A stretch of 13,239 bases of DNA from JADMII01 sp036278595 (GTDB lineage: Bacteria > Chloroflexota > Dehalococcoidia > DSTF01 > JACRBR01), in assembly GCA_036278595.1 (NCBI GenBank), contig DASUKS010000067.1, positions 1 through 13,239 of the forward strand. Reading direction: 5' to 3'. Positions 1 through 5,059 of the stretch are shown piece by piece. Position 1 is the stretch's first letter. Each line of letters starts with the position of its first letter. The notes below the pieces were generated by a model. That model did not search any database. It saw nothing but the letters and a program-made list of their open reading frames with translations, and was not told where the DNA came from. The translations under genes and the position numbers were made by a program.

Positions 1-128
1 ACGTCGCCCGACCAACCGGCCGCGCCGTCCGCGGCCAGGTCCGCGATGATCAGCTCGGCGCCCGGATCCGCCTCGCGGATGCGCGCGCCGTACTCGTCCG
101 CCACCCGTCGCGTCACCACGATCTTCAT
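1..128 (-). CDS. Partial gene, N-terminus of a probable D-2-hydroxyacid dehydrogenase
   Basis: The leftward reading begins at the ATG complementary to 126-128 and runs off the window edge after about 42 codons. The visible peptide starts MKIVVTRRVADEYGARIREA and continues with alternating hydrophobic residues (AELIIADL), the usual opening of the substrate-binding half of D-isomer-specific 2-hydroxyacid dehydrogenases. A G-rich stretch (GGCGGGGGTAGG on the minus strand) lies just upstream as a possible ribosome binding site. The NAD-binding Rossmann motif and the catalytic Arg/Glu/His would lie outside the window, so the assignment rests only on the N-terminal style. It is transcribed divergently from the small gene at 253. 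Confidence 0.5.
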   Translation of the reverse strand, partial: MKIVVTRRVADEYGARIREADPGAELIIADLAADGAAGWSGD

Positions 129-252
129 CGCGCGCAGCCTACCCCCGCCGCCCGTACGCGCCACCTGCACGCGCGTCAGCGCTCGACCTTCGACCATCTT
201 CCACCATGAGCCCGAAGCGGCGCCGGCGGCCGGTTCGCGCGATACTGCCGGC

Positions 253-465
253 ATGCCGGACGCCGGGAGCGCCACCAACCTCTGCCCGCTGTGCGCGCAC
301 GTCCGGCGCGTCACTTCCGCGCGCGGCAGCACCTTCCTGCTCTGCGACCGGTCGCGCGGCGACCCGCGCTTCCCGCGGTACCCGCGGCTCCCCGTCACGC
401 GCTGCGCCGGCTACGAACATGACGACGCCTCAACTTCCGCTGCCGAAGCGCGCGAACAGGAGTAG
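253..465 (+). CDS. Small four-cysteine (zinc-ribbon-like) conserved hypothetical protein
   Basis: A 70-residue protein starting at ATG 253. It has CPLC at residues 11-14, then C31 in FLLCDRS and C51 in RCAGYE, a CxxC...C...C arrangement that would suit one zinc ion. The core pattern, CxxC-HV-R..-S-RGS-FLLC-RS--DP-F-YP-LPV--C-GYE, is one I associate with small uncharacterised bacterial proteins; no function is known to me. The last 15 residues are acidic and polar and probably disordered. Earlier in-frame starts exist back to ATG 46, but they overlap the divergent gene and add unrelated arginine-rich sequence, so 253 is preferred. No strong Shine-Dalgarno is visible before it. Confidence 0.6.
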   Translation: MPDAGSATNLCPLCAHVRRVTSARGSTFLLCDRSRGDPRFPRYPRLPVTRCAGYEHDDASTSAAEAREQE

Positions 466-483
466 ATGCCCTTGACGGCTCTC

Positions 484-511
484 GCTCCTCGCTCCCCGCT
501 CCTCACTCCTC
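484..511. repeat. Heptamer tandem repeat, GAGGAGC family
   Basis: Four consecutive 7-bp units on the plus strand: GCTCCTC, GCTCCCC, GCTCCTC, ACTCCTC (minus strand GAGGAGC/T). The array lies in the gap between the small cysteine protein and the thiolase promoter. Related sequence recurs before sat at 8549-8562 (GTGAGGA twice) and more loosely after sir at 6846-6857. Confidence 0.6.
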
Positions 512-517
512 TCGTCG

Positions 518-547
518 TTGACCGCCGCGTTATCCTCTTCTTATAGT
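518..547 (+). promoter_or_regulatory. Sigma-70-type promoter for the thiolase gene
   Basis: TTGACC at 518-523 and TATAGT at 542-547 are separated by 18 bp, each matching 5 of 6 consensus bases. The expected start is near 554, giving a leader of about 38 nt that ends in the GGAGG ribosome binding site at 581-585. Confidence 0.6.
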
Positions 548-591
548 TGTGGCACCCGCGCAGTCGATTCCCCCAGCATCGGAGGTCCCTC

Positions 592-1767
592 ATGGATGAC
601 GTCTTCATCGTCAGCGGCGCCCGCACCCCCATCGGCCGGTTCCAGGGCGCGTACTCGAATCTCTCCGCGTCGGACCTCGGCGCCATCGTCATCAAGGCCG
701 CCGTCGAGCGCGCCGGCGTGAAGCCGGAGCACGTCGACCAGGTGGTGCTCGGCTGCGTCGGGCAGGTGATGGAGGACGGCTACATCTCGCGCCATGCCAG
801 CGTGAAGGCGGGCATGCCCATCGAGACGCCGGCCGTTACGGTCAACCGCATCTGCGGCAGCGGCCTCGAGGCGATCAACACGGCCGCGCGCTACATCCAG
901 GTGGGCGATGCGCGGCTCGCGGTCGCCGGCGGCGCGGAGAACATGACGATGATGCCCTACTACCTGCGGCAGGCGCGCGCGGGCTACCGGATGGGCAACG
1001 GCGTGATCGAGGACGGCATCCTCCATCTGCTCGGCGACCCCTTCAGCAAGCAGCACATGGGCATCACGGCCGAGAACCTCGCCGAGAAGTACGAGGTCTC
1101 GCGCGAGGCGCAGGACGAGGTGGCGGCGCGCTCGCAGGACCGCGCGGCGGCGGCGATTTCGGCCGGGAAGTTCAAGGACGAGATCGTGCCGGTCGAGGTG
1201 AAGGCCGGGCGCGAGACCGTCACCATCGACACGGACGAGCACCCGCGGCAGACGACCGTGGAGGCGCTCGCGAAGCTGAAGCCGGCCTTCAAGGAGGGCG
1301 GCATGGTGACGGCGGGCAACGCCAGCGGCATCAACGACGGCGCGGCGGCGGTGGTCGTCGCGAGCGGCGAGCGGGCAAAGGAGCTGGGCCTGACGCCGCG
1401 CCTGCGGCTCGTGGCGCGCGCCGAAGCCGGCGTCGAGCCGTCCATTATGGGAAGCGGGCCGATCCCCGCCGTCCAGAAGGCGCTCGCGAAGGCCGGCATG
1501 ACCATCGACCAGATCGACCTCATCGAGCTGAACGAGGCGTTCGCATCGGTCGCGGCCGCCTGCAGCACCGTCCTGCGCCTCGACCCGGAGAAGACCAACG
1601 TGAACGGCGGGGCGATCGCGCTCGGGCACCCGGTCGGCGCCACCGGCGCGATTCTTACCGTCAAGTTGATGTACGAGATGGAGCGCCGCGGCTCGCGCTA
1701 CGGGCTGGTGTCGCTGTGCATCGGCGGCGGGCAGGGGATCGCGACGATCTTCGAGCGCGTAGCTTGA
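592..1767 (+). CDS. Acetyl-CoA C-acetyltransferase (thiolase)
   Basis: A 391-residue thiolase, the usual family length. It catalyses the reversible condensation of two acetyl-CoA to acetoacetyl-CoA, or cleavage of 3-ketoacyl-CoA, in the cytoplasm. The catalytic set is complete: nucleophilic C88 in NRICGSG, the NEAF motif at 314-317, H346 in GHPVGATGA and the general acid/base C376 in LCIGGGQG. The start at ATG 592 is set by GGAGG at 581-585, 6 bases upstream; a 15-residue upstream extension in the same frame lacks family character. It has its own promoter (518-547) and a hairpin 17 bases after the stop, so it looks monocistronic. Biosynthetic versus degradative use cannot be told from sequence. 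The enoyl-CoA hydratase at 12216-13013 could share a fatty-acid or ketoacid pathway but is not linked to it. Confidence 0.95.
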   Translation: MDDVFIVSGARTPIGRFQGAYSNLSASDLGAIVIKAAVERAGVKPEHVDQVVLGCVGQVMEDGYISRHASVKAGMPIETPAVTVNRICGSGLEAINTAARYIQVGDARLAVAGGAENMTMMPYYLRQARAGYRMGNGVIEDGILHLLGDPFSKQHMGITAENLAEKYEVSREAQDEVAARSQDRAAAAISAGKFKDEIVPVEVKAGRETVTIDTDEHPRQTTVEALAKLKPAFKEGGMVTAGNASGINDGAAAVVVASGERAKELGLTPRLRLVARAEAGVEPSIMGSGPIPAVQKALAKAGMTIDQIDLIELNEAFASVAAACSTVLRLDPEKTNVNGGAIALGHPVGATGAILTVKLMYEMERRGSRYGLVSLCIGGGQGIATIFERVA

Positions 1768-1784
1768 CATAGGCCTTGCTCGGG

Positions 1785-1818
1785 CGCCGGTACGCGGGTA
1801 ATGGGCGGCGTACCGGCG
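1785..1818 (+). terminator. Hairpin downstream of thiolase, probable terminator
   Basis: CGCCGGTACGC (1785-1795) pairs perfectly with GCGTACCGGCG (1808-1818), giving an 11-bp stem with a 12-nt loop, 17 bases after the thiolase stop. No T-run follows, so intrinsic termination would be weak; an mRNA-stabilising role is the alternative. Confidence 0.5.
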
Positions 1819-2058
1819 GGTACGAATAGCGAACGATCACATCCTCTCTGACGAGGGAGCCACGGCGGCGCTGATGCGCCCGATCTCTCGCCCAAATGGG
1901 TGATTTCGAACGGGGCGATCTATTTCGCACATATGCGAGCGGCGATCCGATCTAGCCGCCTGATTCGGACCGCCGCAGACTCAAAACACGCGCGTATACG
2001 CACAAGAGCCGGCGGCGGCCACCGCGTGCCGCTGGCGGCGATCGTCTCCCGGCCGGGG
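1819..2058. other. Gap with no gene recognised
   Basis: No convincing coding sequence on either strand; the open frames here are arginine-rich readings with no family character. The only local structure noted is the short inverted repeat TCGCA-CATA-TGCGA at 1925-1938. Its relation to the promoter at 2059 is unknown. Confidence 0.5.
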
Positions 2059-2086
2059 TTGACCCGCGACGTTCCACGGTTATAAT
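2059..2086 (+). promoter_or_regulatory. Strong sigma-70-type promoter for the 3D-domain gene
   Basis: TTGACC (2059-2064), a 16-bp spacer and a perfect TATAAT (2081-2086). The predicted start near 2093 gives a leader of roughly 90-130 nt, depending on which start codon is used. Confidence 0.75.
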
Positions 2087-2099
2087 CCGCTCTGTTTGC

Positions 2100-2181
2100 G
2101 CCCTCGGTCCTGGTGCGAGGGCACGCCCGCCCACGGTGGGTGACCACGGTAGTTGACACAGTCAGGTTTCCATACGGGAGG
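2100..2181 (+). promoter_or_regulatory. Structured 5' leader with Shine-Dalgarno of the 3D-domain gene
   Basis: The leader contains a perfect 7-bp hairpin (GCCCTCG at 2100-2106 with CGAGGGC at 2116-2122). It also has a small CCCA-CGG-TGGG hairpin near 2130-2140 and a direct repeat CCACGGT at 2131-2137 and 2144-2150. It ends in GGGAGG at 2176-2181, a strong ribosome binding site 5 bases upstream of an in-frame CTG at 2187. I compared it mentally with the c-di-AMP and c-di-GMP riboswitches often found before cell-wall enzymes and could not match the conserved segments, so no class is assigned. Confidence 0.4.
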
Positions 2182-2225
2182 TACCTCTGAGATACCGGGG
2201 AATCCTTGCGGCCGTTCGCGCGAGC

Positions 2226-3080
2226 ATGATGCTCGCCGGCACCGTCGCGGCTGTCGGCGTCGCGCTCCTTGGCGAGCGCCGCCCGCAGCCCGTCTTCGCC
2301 GAAGTGACGCCGCAGCCCAGACCGCTTGTCGCCGGGATTGGCGCACGGATGGGCACGTTCTCTGACGCCCGCGATGCGGTGATCCGCCGTCTCATCGTGC
2401 TCGGCATGGTGGTCGCGGGCGTGCTGGCGCTGGTCGCCGCGATCCCGGCGGTCACGGCCGCCGTGAGCAGCATCGGTTCGGGCTCCGGCCCGGCCGCACC
2501 CATGTACGGGCCGCCGCTGACGCTTCGGTCCGCCTCGGGCGTGGTCGGCGACTGGGCGCAGTCCTACCGCGACTCGTCGCCCGACCCGCAGCAGCTCGGC
2601 GGCGCCATCATCGCCGGCAGAATCGAGGAGCAGAACACGCAGCTGGCGGCGGCGCTGCAGTACGTGTCGTACCAGCAGCAGCAGGCGGTCGCGCAGCAGC
2701 GCGCGGTCGCCGCGGCGGACACGGCGAACGCGACGTCGAACCAGGTGCACAGCATGAACACGGCGTCCGGGCTGGCGGCGGGCACGGTCCTGCGGGCGCG
2801 CATCACGATCTACGGCTGCAAGGGGCCCGGTGGGGGCTACTGCAACCACATGGCGAGCGGCGGCTGGCCGTTCGAGGGAGCGGCGGCGTGCAGCTCGGAC
2901 CTGCCGTTCGGGACGAAGCTGACGATCGAGGGCGACCCGACGGGGCGGACGTACGAGTGCCTCGACCGGGGTAACCTCTCGCCGACGTGGATCGACGTCT
3001 ACTTCAACGACACGTCGGACGGCATGCACTGGCAGGGCCTGCTCGGCTCGACCAGCTCGACGATTCGCATCGTCAACTGA
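2226..3080 (+). CDS. Exported 3D / double-psi beta-barrel domain protein (cell-wall associated)
   Basis: At least 284 residues. The C-terminal domain (about 186-283) has the 3D/RlpA-like barrel pattern: FGTKLTIEGD near 228-237, an ECLDRG turn at 244-249, then IDVYFND at 256-262 and GMHW at 266-269. Its four cysteines (198, 206, 222, 245) could form two disulfides outside the cytoplasm. Relatives act on peptidoglycan as lytic or binding modules. The N-terminus has two hydrophobic stretches, about 1-15 and 56-78, the second preceded by RDAVIRR; a Gln/Ala-rich helical linker spans about 134-165. ATG 2226 lacks a good ribosome site. The better-placed GGGAGG at 2176 points to an in-frame CTG at 2187, which would give 297 residues and add a basic n-region (RYRGILAAVRAS) to the signal sequence. 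GC-rich third positions continue upstream of 2226. Promoter and terminator make it a single-gene unit. Confidence 0.8.
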   Translation: MMLAGTVAAVGVALLGERRPQPVFAEVTPQPRPLVAGIGARMGTFSDARDAVIRRLIVLGMVVAGVLALVAAIPAVTAAVSSIGSGSGPAAPMYGPPLTLRSASGVVGDWAQSYRDSSPDPQQLGGAIIAGRIEEQNTQLAAALQYVSYQQQQAVAQQRAVAAADTANATSNQVHSMNTASGLAAGTVLRARITIYGCKGPGGGYCNHMASGGWPFEGAAACSSDLPFGTKLTIEGDPTGRTYECLDRGNLSPTWIDVYFNDTSDGMHWQGLLGSTSSTIRIVN

Positions 3081-3098
3081 GGTGACCCGACGCGAGTA

Positions 3099-3137
3099 CG
3101 CACGAAGAGCCGGGCGCATAGCCCGGCTCTTCGTGCG
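3099..3137. terminator. Long perfect hairpin terminator after the 3D-domain gene
   Basis: A 17-bp perfect stem: the arm at 3099-3115 pairs with the arm at 3121-3137 around the 5-nt loop GCATA. The core of each arm is AAGAGCCGGGC / GCCCGGCTCTT. It begins 18 bases after the stop codon. There is no T-tract, but stem length and position support termination. Confidence 0.75.
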
Positions 3138-3159
3138 CTCCGCGCGACCTAACCCCCAA

Positions 3160-3180
3160 CCCCTTCCCTAAGGGAAGGGG
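3160..3180. repeat. Short palindromic intergenic repeat
   Basis: CCCCTTCCCT and AGGGAAGGGG flank a single central A, giving a near-perfect 21-bp palindrome preceded by CTAACCCCCAA. Elements of this look are scattered between genes in many GC-rich genomes. It lies between the terminator and nth; only one copy is in the window. Confidence 0.5.
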
Positions 3181-3289
3181 AGCTTGTGATGGGTCGCGTG
3201 CGCGGTGTGCAGGAGAAGCGGTAGCGCGGACGCGCCTGCCCCCCGGCCGACCGGACGAGATTCGCACGGGCCGCTGTTATGCTTCGATC

Positions 3290-4051
3290 GTGCCGAAGGC
3301 CGCAGGGAAGCCCCGCGTGAAGCCGCATCCGAACGTGCGCCGGATCCCGGAGATCACCGCCCGGCTCGATGAGGCGTACGGCGTGCCGGAGTGGCGGCCG
3401 CACCACGACCCGATCTCCGAGTTGGTGCTGACGATCCTCTCGCAGAACACGTCCGACGCGAACAGCGGCCGCGCGTTCGTGCGGCTGCTCGAGCGGTTTT
3501 CGACGTGGGACGAGGTCGCTTCGGCGCCGTTGCCGGAGCTGATCGAGGCGATCCAGTCCGGCGGGCTGGCGCCGACGAAGGCGCCGCGGATCCAGGCGGC
3601 GCTGCGGGACATCAAGGAGCAGCGCGGCAACTACGACCTGTGGTTCCTCGGCGAGCTGCCGCTCGAAGAGGCGCGGGCATGGCTGCGCGACCTGCACGGC
3701 GTCGGGCCGAAGACGGCGGCGTGCGTGCTGATGTTCGCGCTCGGCCGGCCGGCGATGCCGGTGGACACGCACGTCTTTCGCGTCGCGAGCCGGCTGGGGT
3801 TGATCCCGGAGCGCGCGGGCAAGGCGATGATGACGCCGGAGAAGGCGCACGCCCTGCTCGAAACGGAGGTCCCGAAGGATGAGTTCTACGCCTTCCACAT
3901 CGGCCTGATCAAGCACGGGCGGCGCATCTGCACGGCGCAGCGGCCGCGCTGCCCGGAGTGCGTGCTGCGGGATATCTGCCCGAGCGCAGTGCTGTTCCAT
4001 CCGGAGTTGCGGCCGACGTTAAGGGGGGAGAAGGCGTTCACAAAGGGATAA
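3290..4051 (+). CDS. nth: Endonuclease III (base-excision repair glycosylase / AP lyase)
   Basis: A 253-residue helix-hairpin-helix DNA glycosylase that removes oxidised pyrimidines and nicks the abasic site. The hairpin LHGVGPKTA (135-143) carries the catalytic lysine K141, and D159 in MPVDTHVFR is the conserved aspartate. The C-terminus holds the [4Fe-4S] loop with the exact C-x6-C-x2-C-x5-C spacing (C214, C221, C224, C230). An N-terminal extension of about 20 basic residues and a C-terminal tail of about 20 make it somewhat longer than E. coli Nth (211 residues). The start is GTG 3290. No Shine-Dalgarno is seen, but TATGCT at 3278-3283 lies 6 bases upstream, which would fit a leaderless transcript. 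It is flanked by the repeat at 3160 and the parS region, with no operon partner. Confidence 0.92.
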   Translation: MPKAAGKPRVKPHPNVRRIPEITARLDEAYGVPEWRPHHDPISELVLTILSQNTSDANSGRAFVRLLERFSTWDEVASAPLPELIEAIQSGGLAPTKAPRIQAALRDIKEQRGNYDLWFLGELPLEEARAWLRDLHGVGPKTAACVLMFALGRPAMPVDTHVFRVASRLGLIPERAGKAMMTPEKAHALLETEVPKDEFYAFHIGLIKHGRRICTAQRPRCPECVLRDICPSAVLFHPELRPTLRGEKAFTKG

Positions 4052-4122
4052 CGCTTCCGGAACACCTGCTTATTGACAGGCGGTATATGATCGTTTTCGC
4101 GGGCAGCAGCGGGGAGCAGGAG

Positions 4123-4299
4123 ATGCGAGCGATGGAACGCCGATCATCGAAGAATGTCCCCGGCCGGCGGGTGAGTCCATCGTCCCGAGCGACCGATGCG
4201 ATGCCGGTGGTGCGGACGCATCCCGTCGTTGTGCGGGCGAGCTTCGTGCGGTTGCCGCGCGCCACGCTGCAGGCGCCCGCGACGCCGCCGACGGCCTGA
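4123..4299 (+). CDS. Possible small basic protein, unrecognised
   Basis: A 58-codon frame starting MRAMERRSSKNVPGRR and rich in Arg, Ser, Pro, Val and Ala. In its favour are a purine-rich GGAGCAGGAG immediately upstream and mostly G/C third codon positions. Against it are the lack of any recognisable motif and its position in a repeat-rich gap. In-frame ATG 4087 would extend it by 12 residues. It may be spurious. Confidence 0.2.
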   Translation: MRAMERRSSKNVPGRRVSPSSRATDAMPVVRTHPVVVRASFVRLPRATLQAPATPPTA

Positions 4300-4332
4300 C
4301 GCACGCGGGATCGTCCGGGCGTTCGGGCGCAT

Positions 4333-4348
4333 TGTTTCACGTGAAACA
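4333..4348. other. parS: parS centromere-like site (ParB/Spo0J binding)
   Basis: TGTTTCACGTGAAACA is a perfect 16-bp palindrome and matches the chromosomal parS consensus known from Bacillus and many other phyla. ParB dimers load here to form the partition complex, usually near the replication origin. It lies in non-coding sequence between nth and sir. No parA/parB is in the window. Confidence 0.85.
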
Positions 4349-4449
4349 TTGGTTCTGATCGCAGCGGGCATGGCTAGCACATTCCATGTCAGGGGCGACT
4401 TCTCGGAGGCGAGAGGTCCGGGATTGAACCGGATCACCAGTTTCGGAGA

Positions 4450-4790
4450 GGCGCAGCTAAAGCTACGCCGCTACGTTCCCGCGAACCTGCTGTCCTTCGG
4501 CAGTCTCGGAGAGGCGCAGCTAAAGCTACGCCGCTAGGTTCCCGCAGGGCGCAGCTAAAGCTACCGCTACGTTCCCGCAGGGCGCAGCTAAAAGCTACGC
4601 CGCTACGATTCCGCAGGGCGCAGCTAAAGCTACGCCGCTAGGTTCCCGCCGGGCGCAGCTAAAGCTACGCCGCTACGTTCCCGCCGGGCGCAGCTAAAGC
4701 TACGCCGCTACGTTCCAGCGGGGCGCAGCTAAAGCTACGCCGCTACGTTCCAGCGGGGCGCAGCTAAAGCTACGCCGCTACGTTCCCGCG
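4450..4790. repeat. Nine-copy tandem array of a ~35-bp hairpin repeat
   Basis: The unit contains GGCGCAGCTAAAGCTACGCC followed by GCTACGTTCCCGC. Cores start at 4451, 4514, 4549, 4582, 4618, 4653, 4688, 4723 and 4758. Spacing is 35 bp for most, 63 between the first two, and 33 and 36 around copy 3 (2-bp deletion) and copy 4 (extra A). Each unit folds as GGCGCAGC-TAAA-GCTACGCC, an 8-bp stem with one C/A mismatch and a TAAA loop. The sequence after copy 1 (CCTGCTGTCCTTCGGC) reappears after copy 9 (CCTGCTGGCCTTCGGC), so the array expanded inside a larger duplicated module. Two further copies lie at 10911-10934 and 11023-11046. Confidence 0.92.
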
Positions 4791-4914
4791 GGCCTGCTGG
4801 CCTTCGGCCGGTCGAGCCAGCGTCTGCCGCGCGTGGGGAGGGTCGTGCGCTTCCTGGCAGGGTCCGCATTACGGTTGACTGCGGCCGATGCCCCTGCGTC
4901 GGCCCCGGCGCGAC

Positions 4915-4930
4915 GGCTTCACGTGAAACG
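4915..4930. other. Degenerate parS-like site
   Basis: GGCTTCACGTGAAACG matches 13 of 16 positions of the parS consensus, with an intact CACGTG centre and an intact GTGAAAC half. The 15 bases to its right match those right of the perfect site at 12 of 15 positions (GTTCGTTCTCATCGC versus ATTGGTTCTGATCGC), so the two sites are probably duplicates. Whether ParB still binds this one is uncertain. Confidence 0.5.
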
Positions 4931-4986
4931 TTCGTTCTCATCGCCCGGGTAGCATAGGTGGTGATGCCGTTAGGCCCAGCGGAGCC

Positions 4987-5015
4987 TTGACCTCGGGCGC
5001 GTGCTGGCCGATAAT
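4987..5015 (+). promoter_or_regulatory. Promoter of the sulfate assimilation operon
   Basis: TTGACC (4987-4992), a 17-bp spacer and GATAAT (5010-5015), each box with one mismatch to the sigma-70 consensus. The expected start is near 5021-5023, inside the palindrome at 5019-5040, leaving a leader of about 38 nt before sir. Confidence 0.7.
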
Positions 5016-5018
5016 CTT

Positions 5019-5040
5019 GACTAAGTCGATAGACTTAGTC
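5019..5040. promoter_or_regulatory. Probable repressor operator over the sir transcription start
   Basis: GACTAAGTC (5019-5027) and GACTTAGTC (5032-5040) are exact reverse complements separated by GATA, and each half is itself a palindrome around its central base (GACT-x-AGTC). The pair covers the predicted +1 to about +18, a classic repressor position. GACT...AGTC half sites occur in targets of Rrf2-family regulators such as IscR, and CymR of that family controls sulfur genes in Bacillus. Assigning it to that family is inference. Confidence 0.6.
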
Positions 5041-5059
5041 GTCGAGAAGCGAGGTCACC

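Noticed and set aside
541..1770. 409-residue leftward open frame opposite the thiolase
   Set aside because: It is the antisense shadow of a thiolase with all catalytic residues intact.
2153..2158. Second promoter (TTGACA) in the 3D-gene leader
   Set aside because: No -10 box at the right spacing; the corresponding position is the GGGAGG ribosome site.
1920..3119. 399-residue leftward open frame opposite the 3D-domain gene
   Set aside because: Arg-rich and low in complexity; it runs through the promoter and terminator hairpin of the rightward gene.
4073..4091. Promoter TTGACA ... TATGAT upstream of the 4123 small frame
   Set aside because: The -35 box is perfect but only 7 bp separate it from TATGAT, and no -10 box lies at 16-18 bp.
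4406..4433. tRNA gene on the minus strand
   Set aside because: TCCGG-TTCAATC-CCGGA (complement of 4417-4433) is a perfect T-arm lookalike, but no matching acceptor 5' strand, D-arm, anticodon arm or CCA is found; the upstream sequence on that strand is the hairpin repeat. At most a tRNA remnant.
4450..4790. CRISPR array
   Set aside because: The sequence between the 23-nt cores is only about 12 nt and is itself conserved from unit to unit, so there are no unique spacers; no cas genes are present.
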